From assembly GCA_030040235.1 (NCBI GenBank), contig JASHUC010000455.1:1-7797 (forward strand): DNA of 7,797 nucleotides. The letters are read 5' to 3'. Each line of letters begins with the position of its first letter. The first letter of the stretch is position 1. A program made the translations under genes and the position numbers. The notes below the pieces were generated by a model. The model ran no database searches and had not been told where the DNA came from. It was given only the letters and a program-made list of their open reading frames with translations. Below, in pieces: positions 1 through 7,797 of the stretch. Origin of the DNA: Gammaproteobacteria bacterium (GTDB taxonomy: Bacteria; Pseudomonadota; Gammaproteobacteria; Steroidobacterales; Steroidobacteraceae).

Positions 1-1055
1 CACCGGGCGGCAATGCCGCGCTGGGGGCGGTGAATGCCCACCTCCCGACCGACCCTGCCCTCGAGCACCTGGGCGAGCGATTCGGCGTCGGGCAGCTCCC
101 GGGCGACGATCACCTCGCGCGCCGGCTCCTGCGAGCCGTAGTACTGCAGCATGAAGGAGCGCAAGGCCTCCTCGGGCTCGGCGAGCGTCGCCCGCGGGAA
201 GTAGCTCGTCGTGCCGAGATTGCGCCCGCCGCGCACGAGCATCACGCTCACGGCGTACTCGCCGGGCTCCCCGACGATCGCGAGCACGTCGGCGTCGCGC
301 TCGGCCTCGGCCGTCACGATCTGCTGGGCCTGGATGCGCTTGAGCGCTGCGAGCTGATCGCGGATGCGCGCCGCCCGCTCGAACTCGAGCCGGCTCGCCG
401 CCTCCTCCATTCGCGCTTGCAGCTGCGCGTTCACCTCGCCGCTGCGGCCCTCGAGCACCTTCACGGCGCTATCGACATCCTCGGCGTAGGCCTCGCGAGC
501 GATCAAACCAACGCACGGGGCCGAGCAACGCCCGATCTGATGCTGCAGGCAAGGGCGGCTGCGGTTTGCAAAGAAGGTGTCGCGGCAGTTGCGGATGAGA
601 AAGAGCTTCTGCAAACCCTGCAGCGTCTCGCGCACGGCGCCGGCGCTCGGGAAAGGGCCGAAGTAGCGACCGGGCCGATTGCGCGGGCCGCGGTAGAACG
701 CGAGCCGCGGATAGGCGTGCTCGGTCTCGAGGTGTATGTAGGGAAAGCTCTTGTCGTCGCGCAGCACCACGTTGAAGCGTGGCTTGTGCTCCTTGATGAG
801 GTTGTATTCGAGCAGCAGCGCCTCCGTCTCGGAGTTGGTGACGGTGACCTCGATCGCGGCGATCTGCTGCACCAGGGCCTGGACCTTCGGCGCGACGTTG
901 CTCGGGTTGAAGTACGTCCCGACACGATCCTTGAGGTTGCGAGCCTTGCCGATGTAGAGGAGGCCGCCTTGGGCGTCGTACATCCGATACACGCCCGGGC
1001 GTCGCGGCAGCGTCGCCACATACTCCTTCGGATCGAACGGGCGGGCCTCTGCCAC
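1..1055 (-). CDS. uvrC: UvrABC excinuclease subunit C, N-terminal 351 residues (cut by left window edge)
   Basis: UvrC makes the dual incisions on either side of a bulky DNA lesion during nucleotide excision repair, together with UvrA and UvrB. Visible parts, in order: a GIY-YIG nuclease domain (residues ~16-95) with GVY at 21-23, YIGKARNLKDR at 34-44 and a likely catalytic Glu83 in the EALLLE stretch; a cysteine region with C157, C169, C177 and C181 (spacings 12, 8, 4), including RPCLQHQIGRCSAPC; and a UVR domain (~207-240) that contacts UvrB. The four cysteines have the spacing reported to bind a [4Fe-4S] cluster in E. coli UvrC. The C-terminal RNase H-like nuclease and helix-hairpin-helix domains (about 250 residues in the family) lie outside the window. 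I chose the GTG start at 1053-1055 because a GGAGAGG ribosome site (1058-1064) lies just upstream and the N-terminus then fits the family. The uracil-DNA glycosylase gene ends 16 bp upstream, so the two are probably cotranscribed. Confidence 0.95.
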   Translation of the reverse strand, partial: MAEARPFDPKEYVATLPRRPGVYRMYDAQGGLLYIGKARNLKDRVGTYFNPSNVAPKVQALVQQIAAIEVTVTNSETEALLLEYNLIKEHKPRFNVVLRDDKSFPYIHLETEHAYPRLAFYRGPRNRPGRYFGPFPSAGAVRETLQGLQKLFLIRNCRDTFFANRSRPCLQHQIGRCSAPCVGLIAREAYAEDVDSAVKVLEGRSGEVNAQLQARMEEAASRLEFERAARIRDQLAALKRIQAQQIVTAEAERDADVLAIVGEPGEYAVSVMLVRGGRNLGTTSYFPRATLAEPEEALRSFMLQYYGSQEPAREVIVARELPDAESLAQVLEGRVGREVGIHRPQRGIAAR

Positions 1056-1071
1056 AGCCTCTCCAGACCCG

Positions 1072-1710
1072 CTAAGGGGACATCCCCGCCAGCGCGCGGG
1101 CCCGCTCGAGCACGGCCCGGAACATCGGCTCCGTGAGCCTGCGGGTCTGCGTGTTGTAGCGACTGCAGTGGTAGGAGTCCAGAAGATAGCGCTGGTCATC
1201 GAGGCGATGCTCGCGGCCATGAGCGAACGCAAAAGCCGCGCGCCGCAGTCCCAGCGCGAGCAGCGCGGCATCGTGGCCGATCCGCCCGAGTGCGACGAGC
1301 ACACGAGCGCCCTCGAGCTCCTCGAGCTCGGCCTCGAGGTAGGAGTTGCAGCGGCGAATCTCATCCGGCAGCGGCTTGTTCTCGGGCGGGACACACTTGA
1401 CCGAATTGACGATCCGCACGCCCTTGAGCTTCAGGGGATCGTCCGCGGCCCGCGATTCCGGCCCGGTCGAAAGGCCGAGCGCGAACAGCGTCCGGTAGAG
1501 CAGGATGCCCGCATAGTCTCCGGTGAACGGGCGCCCGGTGCGGTTGGCGCCGTGCAGCCCCGGGGCGAGCCCGACGAGTACGATCTTCGGGGCCGGGTCG
1601 CCGAAGGAAGGTACCGGACGGCACCAGTAATCCGGGTGCTGCGCGTGGCACTCGGCCAGGTACGATGCGAGCCGCGGACAGCGGACGCAATTCGGATCGT
1701 AAACCGTCAC
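1072..1710 (-). CDS. Family 5 uracil-DNA glycosylase (UDGb type), iron-sulfur
   Basis: A 212-residue base-excision repair enzyme that removes uracil, and in characterised family 5 members also other deaminated bases, from DNA. Motif A is GLAPGLHGANRTGRPFTGD (47-65). It lacks the polar Asp/Asn used by families 1 and 2, which is typical of family 5. The C-terminal motif is SYHCSRYNTQTRRLT (179-193). Cysteines 8, 11, 106 and 121 match the four ligands of the [4Fe-4S] cluster in family 4/5 enzymes. The motif residue Cys182 stands where thermophile homologues have Pro. The start is GTG at 1708-1710, directly abutting the icd stop codon (TGA at 1711-1713). There is no strong ribosome site of its own, so translation is probably coupled to icd. 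uvrC follows 16 bp downstream. Family 4 is the alternative, but the GLAP..HG..RTGR signature argues for family 5. Confidence 0.9.
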   Translation of the reverse strand: MTVYDPNCVRCPRLASYLAECHAQHPDYWCRPVPSFGDPAPKIVLVGLAPGLHGANRTGRPFTGDYAGILLYRTLFALGLSTGPESRAADDPLKLKGVRIVNSVKCVPPENKPLPDEIRRCNSYLEAELEELEGARVLVALGRIGHDAALLALGLRRAAFAFAHGREHRLDDQRYLLDSYHCSRYNTQTRRLTEPMFRAVLERARALAGMSP

Positions 1711-3039
1711 TCAGTCGTCCATGTGCCCCACGATGGCGGAGGCGAACCCCGAGCAGCTCATGAGCTTTGCGCCGGGAATCAACCGCTGCAGCGCCTCTTC
1801 GACATTCTTGCGCGCGGCGAGCTCACGCTTGGGAACGCGGATCGCCTCGCGCAGACGCGCGAGGTCGTATGTGAGCTCCTTCGCCGCAATGGTCCGCGCG
1901 ACGCCCTTGACGATGAGATCGGCCGCCTCCGTCCACTTGAGGTAACGCAGCATCATCTCGGCCGAGAGGATGAGTGAGCCGGGGTTCACGCGGTCCTTGC
2001 CGGCAAAGCCGGGCGCCGTGCCGTGTGTCGCCTCGAACACCGCCGGTCCGTCGCCGATATTGCCGCCCGGGGCGATACCGATCCCTCCGACCTGTGCCGC
2101 GAGCGCATCCGAGATGTAATCGCCGTTGAGGTTGAGCGTCGCGATCACATCGTACTCCTCCGGGCGCATGAGGACCTGCTGCAGGAAGTTGTCGGCGATC
2201 ACGTCCTTCACGACGATCTCGGAGCCGCTCAGTGGGTTGCGAAAGCCGAGCCAGGGACCTGCGCCGATCTCGCGCGCGCCGAATTCCTCCCGCGCGAGCT
2301 CGAAGCCCCAGTTGCGGAAAGCACCCTCCGTGTACTTCATGATATTGCCCTTGTGAACGAGCGTGACCGATACCCGATCGTTGTCGATCGCGTACTGGAT
2401 CGCCTTGCGGATGAGGCGCTGACTGCCCTCCTTCGATACCGGCTTGATGCCGATCCCGGAGCTCGCGGGAAAGCGAATGCCGGTGACTCCGAGATCCCGC
2501 TGCAGGAATGCGATGAGTCTCATCACCTGCGGCGAGCCCGCCGGCCACTCGATACCCGCATAGATATCCTCGGTGTTCTCGCGAAACACCACCATGTCGG
2601 TGAGGCTCGCATCGAGCAGCGGCGTTGCGACGCCCGGAAAGTAACGAATGGGCCGCACGCAGGCATAGAGGTCGAGGGTCTGCCGCACGGCGACGTTGAG
2701 CGAGCGGATGCCCTCCCCGACCGGCGTTTCGAGCGGGCCCTTGATGGCGACGACGAACTCGCGCAGTGCCTGCAGCGTTTCCTCGGGCAGCCACTGCCCG
2801 TAGAGGCGGTGGGCTTTCGCGCCCGCGTAGATCTCCATCCAGCGTACGCTGCGCCGGCCCGCGTAGGCCCGCCCCACGGCGGCCTCGACCACTTTGAGCA
2901 TCGCCGGAGTCACGTCGATGCCGATGCCATCGCCTTCGACGAACGGAATGATCGGGTGCTCCGGGACGTTGAGCGTCCCGTCGGTATTGACGGTGATCCT
3001 GGCGCCGTCGACCGGAACGACGATGCGGTCGTAATGCAC
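1711..3039 (-). CDS. icd: Isocitrate dehydrogenase, E. coli Icd type (NADP-type family)
   Basis: Oxidative decarboxylation of isocitrate to 2-oxoglutarate in the TCA cycle. The 442-residue product aligns with E. coli Icd (416 aa) so closely that residue numbers coincide through most of the protein. Substrate and metal residues S113, N115, R119, R129, R153, Y160, K230, D283, D307 and D311 are all present. S113 sits in the RSLNVA context phosphorylated by AceK in enterics, so control by phosphorylation is possible but inferred. Of the coenzyme residues, V351, Y391 and R395 match the NADP enzyme, but K344-Y345 are replaced by Gly-Phe. About 24 extra residues (397-421, charged and probably helical) lie between R395-L396 and the [10 protein letters not shown] tail, and account for the greater length. 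The start is GTG at 3037-3039, giving an N-terminus parallel to E. coli, with only a weak GCAGG-like ribosome site. It lies 28 bp after the DAHP synthase gene and abuts the glycosylase gene. Confidence 0.95.
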   Translation of the reverse strand: MHYDRIVVPVDGARITVNTDGTLNVPEHPIIPFVEGDGIGIDVTPAMLKVVEAAVGRAYAGRRSVRWMEIYAGAKAHRLYGQWLPEETLQALREFVVAIKGPLETPVGEGIRSLNVAVRQTLDLYACVRPIRYFPGVATPLLDASLTDMVVFRENTEDIYAGIEWPAGSPQVMRLIAFLQRDLGVTGIRFPASSGIGIKPVSKEGSQRLIRKAIQYAIDNDRVSVTLVHKGNIMKYTEGAFRNWGFELAREEFGAREIGAGPWLGFRNPLSGSEIVVKDVIADNFLQQVLMRPEEYDVIATLNLNGDYISDALAAQVGGIGIAPGGNIGDGPAVFEATHGTAPGFAGKDRVNPGSLILSAEMMLRYLKWTEAADLIVKGVARTIAAKELTYDLARLREAIRVPKRELAARKNVEEALQRLIPGAKLMSCSGFASAIVGHMDD

Positions 3040-3067
3040 GGCGCTGCCTGCGCGGGTGCCGGTCCGG

Positions 3068-4438
<1,371 letters not shown>

Positions 4439-4473
4439 TTTTTGAGCGTAGCACGGATGGGCCCGGGGGGCCT

Positions 4474-4496
4474 CCCGGCAGGTCCCAGCTGCCGGG
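4474..4496. repeat. Inverted repeat, 8-bp arms, 7-bp loop
   Basis: The arms CCCGGCAG (4474-4481) and CTGCCGGG (4489-4496) are perfect complements around GTCCCAG. The left arm can instead pair its CCCGG (4474-4478) with CCGGG at 4463-4467, so two alternative hairpins are possible. No T-run follows on either strand, so it is not a standard terminator. An operator or a chance product of high GC are both possible. Confidence 0.5.
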
Positions 4497-4497
4497 T

Positions 4498-4509
4498 TGC
4501 GGCGCCGCA
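4498..4509. repeat. Perfect 12-bp palindrome
   Basis: TGCGGCGCCGCA reads the same on both strands and lies near the middle of the divergent promoter region, directly beside the inverted repeat at 4474-4496. Its position would suit a dimeric regulator controlling both directions. High local GC makes short palindromes less surprising, so this is a candidate operator only. Confidence 0.35.
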
Positions 4510-4575
4510 GGCTCTGGCGTCGCGTGGGGCTGGGGCGCAGAATCCGCCCCCTTTCGGCTATGCCGCACAATCTCT

Positions 4576-4579
4576 GGAG
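4576..4579 (+). promoter_or_regulatory. Ribosome binding site deciding the lysine dehydrogenase start
   Basis: GGAG followed by six bases (TCTCTC) before the ATG at 4586-4588. This fixes the start, although the frame is open upstream for about 1.5 kb antisense to the DAHP synthase gene. Confidence 0.8.
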
Positions 4580-4585
4580 TCTCTC

Positions 4586-5752
4586 ATGCATCGGGCACTG
4601 GTTCTGGGGGCCGGCAAGATCGGCGCCCTCATCTCGGGCTTTCTCGCAGAGTCCGCGGCCTACGAGGTGCAGCTTGCGGATGCCGACGGGGCCGTGGCCG
4701 AATCCGTCGCCAAGGCCCATGGCTCCCCGCACCTCAAGAGCTACACGGTCGATGCGACCGCCCCGGGGGTGCTCGCAAGGCACCTGTTCGCGCACCCCGC
4801 GGATGCGGTCATCTCGAGCCTGCCCTACTACTGCAACGTCGCCGTGGCACAGGCCGCCCGCGATGCAGGCGCTCATTATTTCGATCTCACCGAGGATGTG
4901 GAGGTGACGCGCGCCGTGCGCCGCATCGCTCTCGGGGCGCGCCAGGCGTTCGTCCCCCAGTGCGGGCTCGCACCGGGCTTCATCAGCATCGTCACGAACG
5001 AGCTCATGGGGCACTTCGATGAGGTGCGCAGCGTCAAGATGCGAGTCGGGGCGTTACCGCAGCATCCGAACAACGTTCTCAAATACTCCCTCACCTGGTC
5101 GACCGAGGGCTTGATCAACGAGTACGGCAATCCCTGCCAGTCCGTCGTCGACGGCCGGGCCGTCGAGGTGGCCCCGCTCGAGGGCCTGGAGGAAATCGAG
5201 ATCGATGGCACGCTCTACGAGGCCTTCAACACCTCGGGCGGCCTCGGCTCGCTCGCCGAGACGCACGGCATCGGAGTCGAGTCGATGAACTACAAGACCA
5301 TCCGCTATCCGGGACACTGCGCGCAGATGCGCCTGCTCATGAACGACCTCAAGCTCAATCAGGATCGTGCGACGCTCAAGCGCATCCTCGAGAGCGCCGT
5401 GCCGCAGACCCTGCAGGACGTGGTGATCGTCTACGCAGCCGTCACCGGAAAGCAGGAGGGCGAGCTGCGCGAGGAGAACTACGTCAACAAGATTTACCCC
5501 CAGATGGTCGCGGGGCGGCTCTGGTCGGCCATCCAGGTCACCACCGCCGCGGCCGCAGCGGCCGTCCTCGACCTCACGCTGCAGCATCCCGAGCTCGCCG
5601 GCTTCGTCGCGCAGGAGCAGTTCCGGCTCCCCGAGATCCTCGCCAACCGTTTCGGCCGCCACTACGCCCCGGGAGGCACCAAGGACATCTCGGGCGAAGT
5701 GGTCGTCTCCGGAAAAGCGGGCAAGCAACGGCGTCTCAAGGGGGCGGCGTGA
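4586..5752 (+). CDS. Saccharopine dehydrogenase-family oxidoreductase, probably L-lysine 6-dehydrogenase
   Basis: 388 residues. The N-terminal Rossmann fold begins [10 protein letters not shown] (GxGxxG at 8-13), with LADAD (30-34) at the end of the second strand. The acidic residue there favours NAD over NADP. Other visible blocks are CGLAPGF (126-132), [10 protein letters not shown] and YKTIRYPGH (236-244). From memory these resemble the NAD-dependent L-lysine 6-dehydrogenase of Geobacillus (similar length, YKTIRYRGH, LGVAPGM) more than the glutamate-forming saccharopine dehydrogenases. The inferred reaction is oxidative deamination of the lysine epsilon-amino group to 2-aminoadipate 6-semialdehyde, which cyclises to piperideine-6-carboxylate. 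The next gene, overlapping by 4 bp, encodes the dehydrogenase that would use this product. A saccharopine-cleaving enzyme is the main alternative, but no lysine-ketoglutarate reductase gene is adjacent. The family call is firm; the exact substrate is inferred. Confidence 0.8.
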   Translation: MHRALVLGAGKIGALISGFLAESAAYEVQLADADGAVAESVAKAHGSPHLKSYTVDATAPGVLARHLFAHPADAVISSLPYYCNVAVAQAARDAGAHYFDLTEDVEVTRAVRRIALGARQAFVPQCGLAPGFISIVTNELMGHFDEVRSVKMRVGALPQHPNNVLKYSLTWSTEGLINEYGNPCQSVVDGRAVEVAPLEGLEEIEIDGTLYEAFNTSGGLGSLAETHGIGVESMNYKTIRYPGHCAQMRLLMNDLKLNQDRATLKRILESAVPQTLQDVVIVYAAVTGKQEGELREENYVNKIYPQMVAGRLWSAIQVTTAAAAAAVLDLTLQHPELAGFVAQEQFRLPEILANRFGRHYAPGGTKDISGEVVVSGKAGKQRRLKGAA

Positions 5753-7293
5753 GCCCCGCAACGGCGGCGAGCGCCGTGCTCGAGCGGCTCGGAATCACCC
5801 CGGTACACGCGGGCGCCTGGTCCGGACTTCACGGCTGGTCCCGCTCGGCCGAGGGTGCCGTGATCGAGGTGCGCAATCCCGCGAGCAACGAGGTCCTCGC
5901 TCGCGTGCGCGCCGCGGGCGGTGCGGACTACGAGGATGTGATGCGCTCGGCGAGCGCGGCCGCTGCCGAGTGGCGCCGCGTACCCGCTCCGAAGCGCGGC
6001 GAGCTCGTGCGCCTCATCGCCGACGAGCTGCGCCGCTTCAAGCAGGATCTCGGCACGCTCGTGAGTCTCGAGAACGGGAAGATTCTCGCCGAGGGCCTCG
6101 GCGAGGTGCAGGAGATGATCGATATCGCCGACTTTGCGGTCGGCCAGTCGCGCATGCTCTATGGCCTGACGATGCACTCGGAGCGCCCGCAGCACCGCAT
6201 GTACGAGCAATGGCATCCGCTCGGGGTGGTGGGCATCATTTCGGCATTCAACTTTCCGGTGGCCGTGTGGTCGTGGAACGCGTTCCTCGCGGCCGTGTGC
6301 GGCAACGCCTCGGTCTGGAAGCCCTCCCCGAAGACACCGCTCGCCGCAATCGCCGTGCAGCGACTCTGCAATCGCGTGCTCGAGTCGCAGCGCGCTCCGG
6401 CCGTCTTTCAGCTCTTCATCGATGCCGGGACCGAGCTCGCCACTCGCTTCGTCGATGACCGGCGCGTCGCGCTCGTCTCCTTCACCGGCTCCACCGCCGT
6501 CGGGCGCAAGGTCGGGGAGCGCCTCGCTGCCCGCCTCGGCAAGAGTCTCCTCGAGCTCGGTGGAAACAACGCGATCATCGTGGATGAGACGGCCGATCTC
6601 GAGCTCGCCGTCCCCGCCATCGTGTTCGGCGCGGTGGGAACGGCGGGTCAGCGTTGCACCACCACGCGCCGCGTGTTCGTGCACGAGTCGAGGCGCGCGG
6701 AGCTCGAGAAACGGCTGATCCAGGCGTACCGTCAGGTGCGCATCGGCGATCCGCTCGCCGCAGGGACCCTCATGGGTCCGCTCATCGATGCCCAGGCGGT
6801 GGCGCGGTTCGAGGCGGCCGTCGCGGCCGCCCGCTCCGCCGGCGCAGAGATCCTCCACGGCGCAGGGGTGCTCCCCGGACCCGGGCACTTCGTCGAGCCG
6901 ACGCTCGTGCGCGCGCGCAATGAGTGGCCGATCGTTCAGACCGAGACCTTCGCCCCCATTCTCTACGTGATCGGCTTCAGGACTCTCGATGAGGCGATCG
7001 AGCTGCAGAACGCCGCCGCCCACGGGCTTTCCTCGGCGCTCTTCACCGAGCGCCTCCAGCACGCCGAGCAGTTCCTCTCGAGCGAGGGGAGCGACTGCGG
7101 CATCGCGAACGTCAACATCGGCACTTCCGGTGCCGAGATCGGTGGGGCGTTCGGCGGCGAGAAGGACACGGGCGGCGGGCGCGAGTCGGGCTCGGATGCG
7201 TGGAAGAGCTACATGCGAAGGCAGACGAGCACCATCAACTGGAGCCGCTCGCTGCCCCTCGCGCAGGGCATCCGCTTCGATATCGCGCCGTAG
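5749..7293 (+). CDS. amaB: ALDH7-family 2-aminoadipate semialdehyde / piperideine-6-carboxylate dehydrogenase
   Basis: 514 residues, full length. It oxidises 2-aminoadipate 6-semialdehyde (in equilibrium with piperideine-6-carboxylate) to 2-aminoadipate with NAD(P)+ in lysine breakdown. Aldehyde dehydrogenase landmarks: [10 protein letters not shown] (165-174) with Asn168, WKPSPKTP with Lys191, FTGST (245-249), Glu269 in LELGGNN and catalytic Cys303 in GQRCTTTRR. The ALDH7 (antiquitin) signature is clear near the C-terminus: [19 protein letters not shown] (454-472), [12 protein letters not shown] (474-485) and the terminal LPLAQGIRF, which nearly match human ALDH7A1. The start is GTG at 5749-5751, overlapping the preceding TGA (5750-5752), with AAGGGGG as ribosome site, so the pair is translationally coupled. 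The gene ends 24 bp from the convergent mazG. The family is near certain; the lysine role is supported by the neighbour. Confidence 0.93.
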   Translation: MSPATAASAVLERLGITPVHAGAWSGLHGWSRSAEGAVIEVRNPASNEVLARVRAAGGADYEDVMRSASAAAAEWRRVPAPKRGELVRLIADELRRFKQDLGTLVSLENGKILAEGLGEVQEMIDIADFAVGQSRMLYGLTMHSERPQHRMYEQWHPLGVVGIISAFNFPVAVWSWNAFLAAVCGNASVWKPSPKTPLAAIAVQRLCNRVLESQRAPAVFQLFIDAGTELATRFVDDRRVALVSFTGSTAVGRKVGERLAARLGKSLLELGGNNAIIVDETADLELAVPAIVFGAVGTAGQRCTTTRRVFVHESRRAELEKRLIQAYRQVRIGDPLAAGTLMGPLIDAQAVARFEAAVAAARSAGAEILHGAGVLPGPGHFVEPTLVRARNEWPIVQTETFAPILYVIGFRTLDEAIELQNAAAHGLSSALFTERLQHAEQFLSSEGSDCGIANVNIGTSGAEIGGAFGGEKDTGGGRESGSDAWKSYMRRQTSTINWSRSLPLAQGIRFDIAP

Positions 7294-7317
7294 CCGCCGC
7301 CGGAGCTTCTCAGCGCC

Positions 7318-7797
7318 TCATCCGGCCTTGCATTCGCGCCACAGGCGGTCCCACTCGGCCGCCGAGAGGGCCGACAGCACGAGCCCGCGGTCACGCGCCT
7401 GCTGCTCCATGCAGGCGAAGCGGCGCTCGAACTTCGCATTCGCGGCACGCAGCGCCGCCTCGGGCTCGACCTCGAGGTGCCGGCCCCAGTTGACGACGGC
7501 GAACAGCAGATCGCCGAGCTCCTCGAAGACTTTCTCGCGTCCGTCCGCTTCCCTCGCGGCGGCATCGAGCTCGCCGATCTCCTCGATCACCTTCTCGCGC
7601 ACCTCGCTTGCCGCCGACCAGTCGAACCCGGCGCGTGCGGCGCGCCGGCCGAGCTTGCCGGCGCGGACCAGCGCGGGAAGGGCGAGCGGCACACCGGCGA
7701 GGACCCCGGGCGGTGATTCCCCGCCTTCGAGAGCCGCCGCCGAGCGCTCGCGCCCCTTGTGCCGCAATCGCGCCATGATCTCGAGCAGCCGCTCGAG
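7318..7797 (-). CDS. mazG: MazG nucleoside triphosphate pyrophosphohydrolase, C-terminal part (cut by right window edge)
   Basis: MazG hydrolyses NTPs, including damaged or non-canonical ones, to NMP and pyrophosphate. The visible 159 codons contain the second MazG domain: GVPLALPALVRAGKLGRRA, then GFDW, then the metal-binding helices with EEIGE and EELGDLLFAVVNWGRHL (the ExxE...ExxD arrangement), followed by ANAKFERRF and a TGA stop at 7318-7320. E. coli MazG has 263 residues in two domains. The ATG at 7774-7776 is unlikely to be the true start, because the frame continues to the window edge as LERLLEIM. That edge sequence looks unexpectedly like the normal MazG N-terminus and is followed at once by the inter-domain linker, so the first domain may be missing. 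It converges with the ALDH7 gene across a 24-bp gap that holds no recognisable terminator. Confidence 0.9.
   Translation of the reverse strand, partial: LERLLEIMARLRHKGRERSAAALEGGESPPGVLAGVPLALPALVRAGKLGRRAARAGFDWSAASEVREKVIEEIGELDAAAREADGREKVFEELGDLLFAVVNWGRHLEVEPEAALRAANAKFERRFACMEQQARDRGLVLSALSAAEWDRLWRECKAG

Larger units (their letters stand above)
4439..4585. promoter_or_regulatory. Divergent intergenic region between DAHP synthase and lysine dehydrogenase genes
   Basis: This 147-bp, very GC-rich stretch separates the leftward aro-icd-repair genes from the rightward lysine pair, so it should hold promoters for both. On the minus strand, TGCTACGCT (4445-4453) resembles an extended -10 element just before the DAHP synthase ATG, but I see no good -35. 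On the plus strand TATGCC (4559-4564) is only a weak -10 candidate. Two symmetric elements lie centrally and are listed separately. I found no leader peptide rich in aromatic codons on the minus strand. Confidence 0.6.

Noticed and set aside
30..1136. Long plus-strand open frame opposite uvrC
   Set aside because: It is antisense to a clear UvrC coding frame, shows no recognisable domains, and is explained by GC-rich codon bias leaving the opposite strand open.
1303..1345. Cluster of CTCGAG/GAGCTC repeats
   Set aside because: These encode the Leu-Glu-rich helix (LEAELEELEGA) of the glycosylase. They are codon-level low complexity rather than a regulatory repeat.
4439..5014. Upstream extension of the DAHP synthase frame to 5014
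   Set aside because: It would run antisense through the lysine dehydrogenase gene, and the family N-terminus begins near the ATG at 4438.
4586..5752. Annotation as glutamate-forming saccharopine dehydrogenase
   Set aside because: The family is right, but the YKTIRYPGH and CGLAPGF blocks, the length and the lack of an adjacent lysine-ketoglutarate reductase favour lysine 6-dehydrogenase. It is kept as the alternative.
5662..7062. A 466-codon minus-strand open frame opposite the ALDH7 gene
   Set aside because: It is the mirror of a near-perfect ALDH7 coding sequence and has no recognisable motif.
7294..7317. Possible bidirectional terminator between the convergent ALDH7 and mazG genes
   Set aside because: The 24-bp gap contains no convincing hairpin and no T-run on either strand.

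Overview
This is a compact, GC-rich, gene-dense chromosomal window of seven genes: two cut by the window edges and five complete. The gene set and family types fit a proteobacterium, most likely a high-GC gammaproteobacterium: an E. coli-type isocitrate dehydrogenase, class II DAHP synthase, UvrC, family 5 uracil-DNA glycosylase and MazG. That placement is an inference from family resemblance only. I see no mobile element, tRNA, rRNA, CRISPR array or phage gene.

Left half (1-4438), minus strand: four genes read leftward in the order class II DAHP synthase (3068-4438), NADP-type isocitrate dehydrogenase icd (1711-3039), family 5 uracil-DNA glycosylase (1072-1710) and the N-terminal half of uvrC (1-1055, running off the left edge). 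Gaps are 28, 0 and 16 bp, so they look like one operon. It combines entry to aromatic amino acid synthesis, a TCA-cycle step and two DNA repair enzymes. Both repair enzymes carry four-cysteine sets of the kind known to hold iron-sulfur clusters.

Middle (4439-4585): a 147-bp divergent intergenic region with a strong inverted repeat and a perfect 12-bp palindrome. It must carry the promoters for the leftward operon and the rightward pair.

Right half (4586-7293), plus strand: two genes overlapping by 4 bp. The first encodes a saccharopine dehydrogenase-family oxidoreductase that most resembles L-lysine 6-dehydrogenase. The second encodes an ALDH7-type (antiquitin/AmaB-like) dehydrogenase. Together they would convert lysine to 2-aminoadipate through 2-aminoadipate 6-semialdehyde and its cyclic form piperideine-6-carboxylate. 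Converging on them from the right edge is the 3' part of mazG (7318-7797, minus), a house-cleaning NTP pyrophosphohydrolase.

Most of the window is ordinary housekeeping. The points worth checking are the two-gene lysine catabolic module, a non-canonical coenzyme pocket and a C-terminal insertion in Icd, a DAHP synthase start without a Shine-Dalgarno sequence, and a MazG that may lack its first domain. I found no convincing undescribed system.
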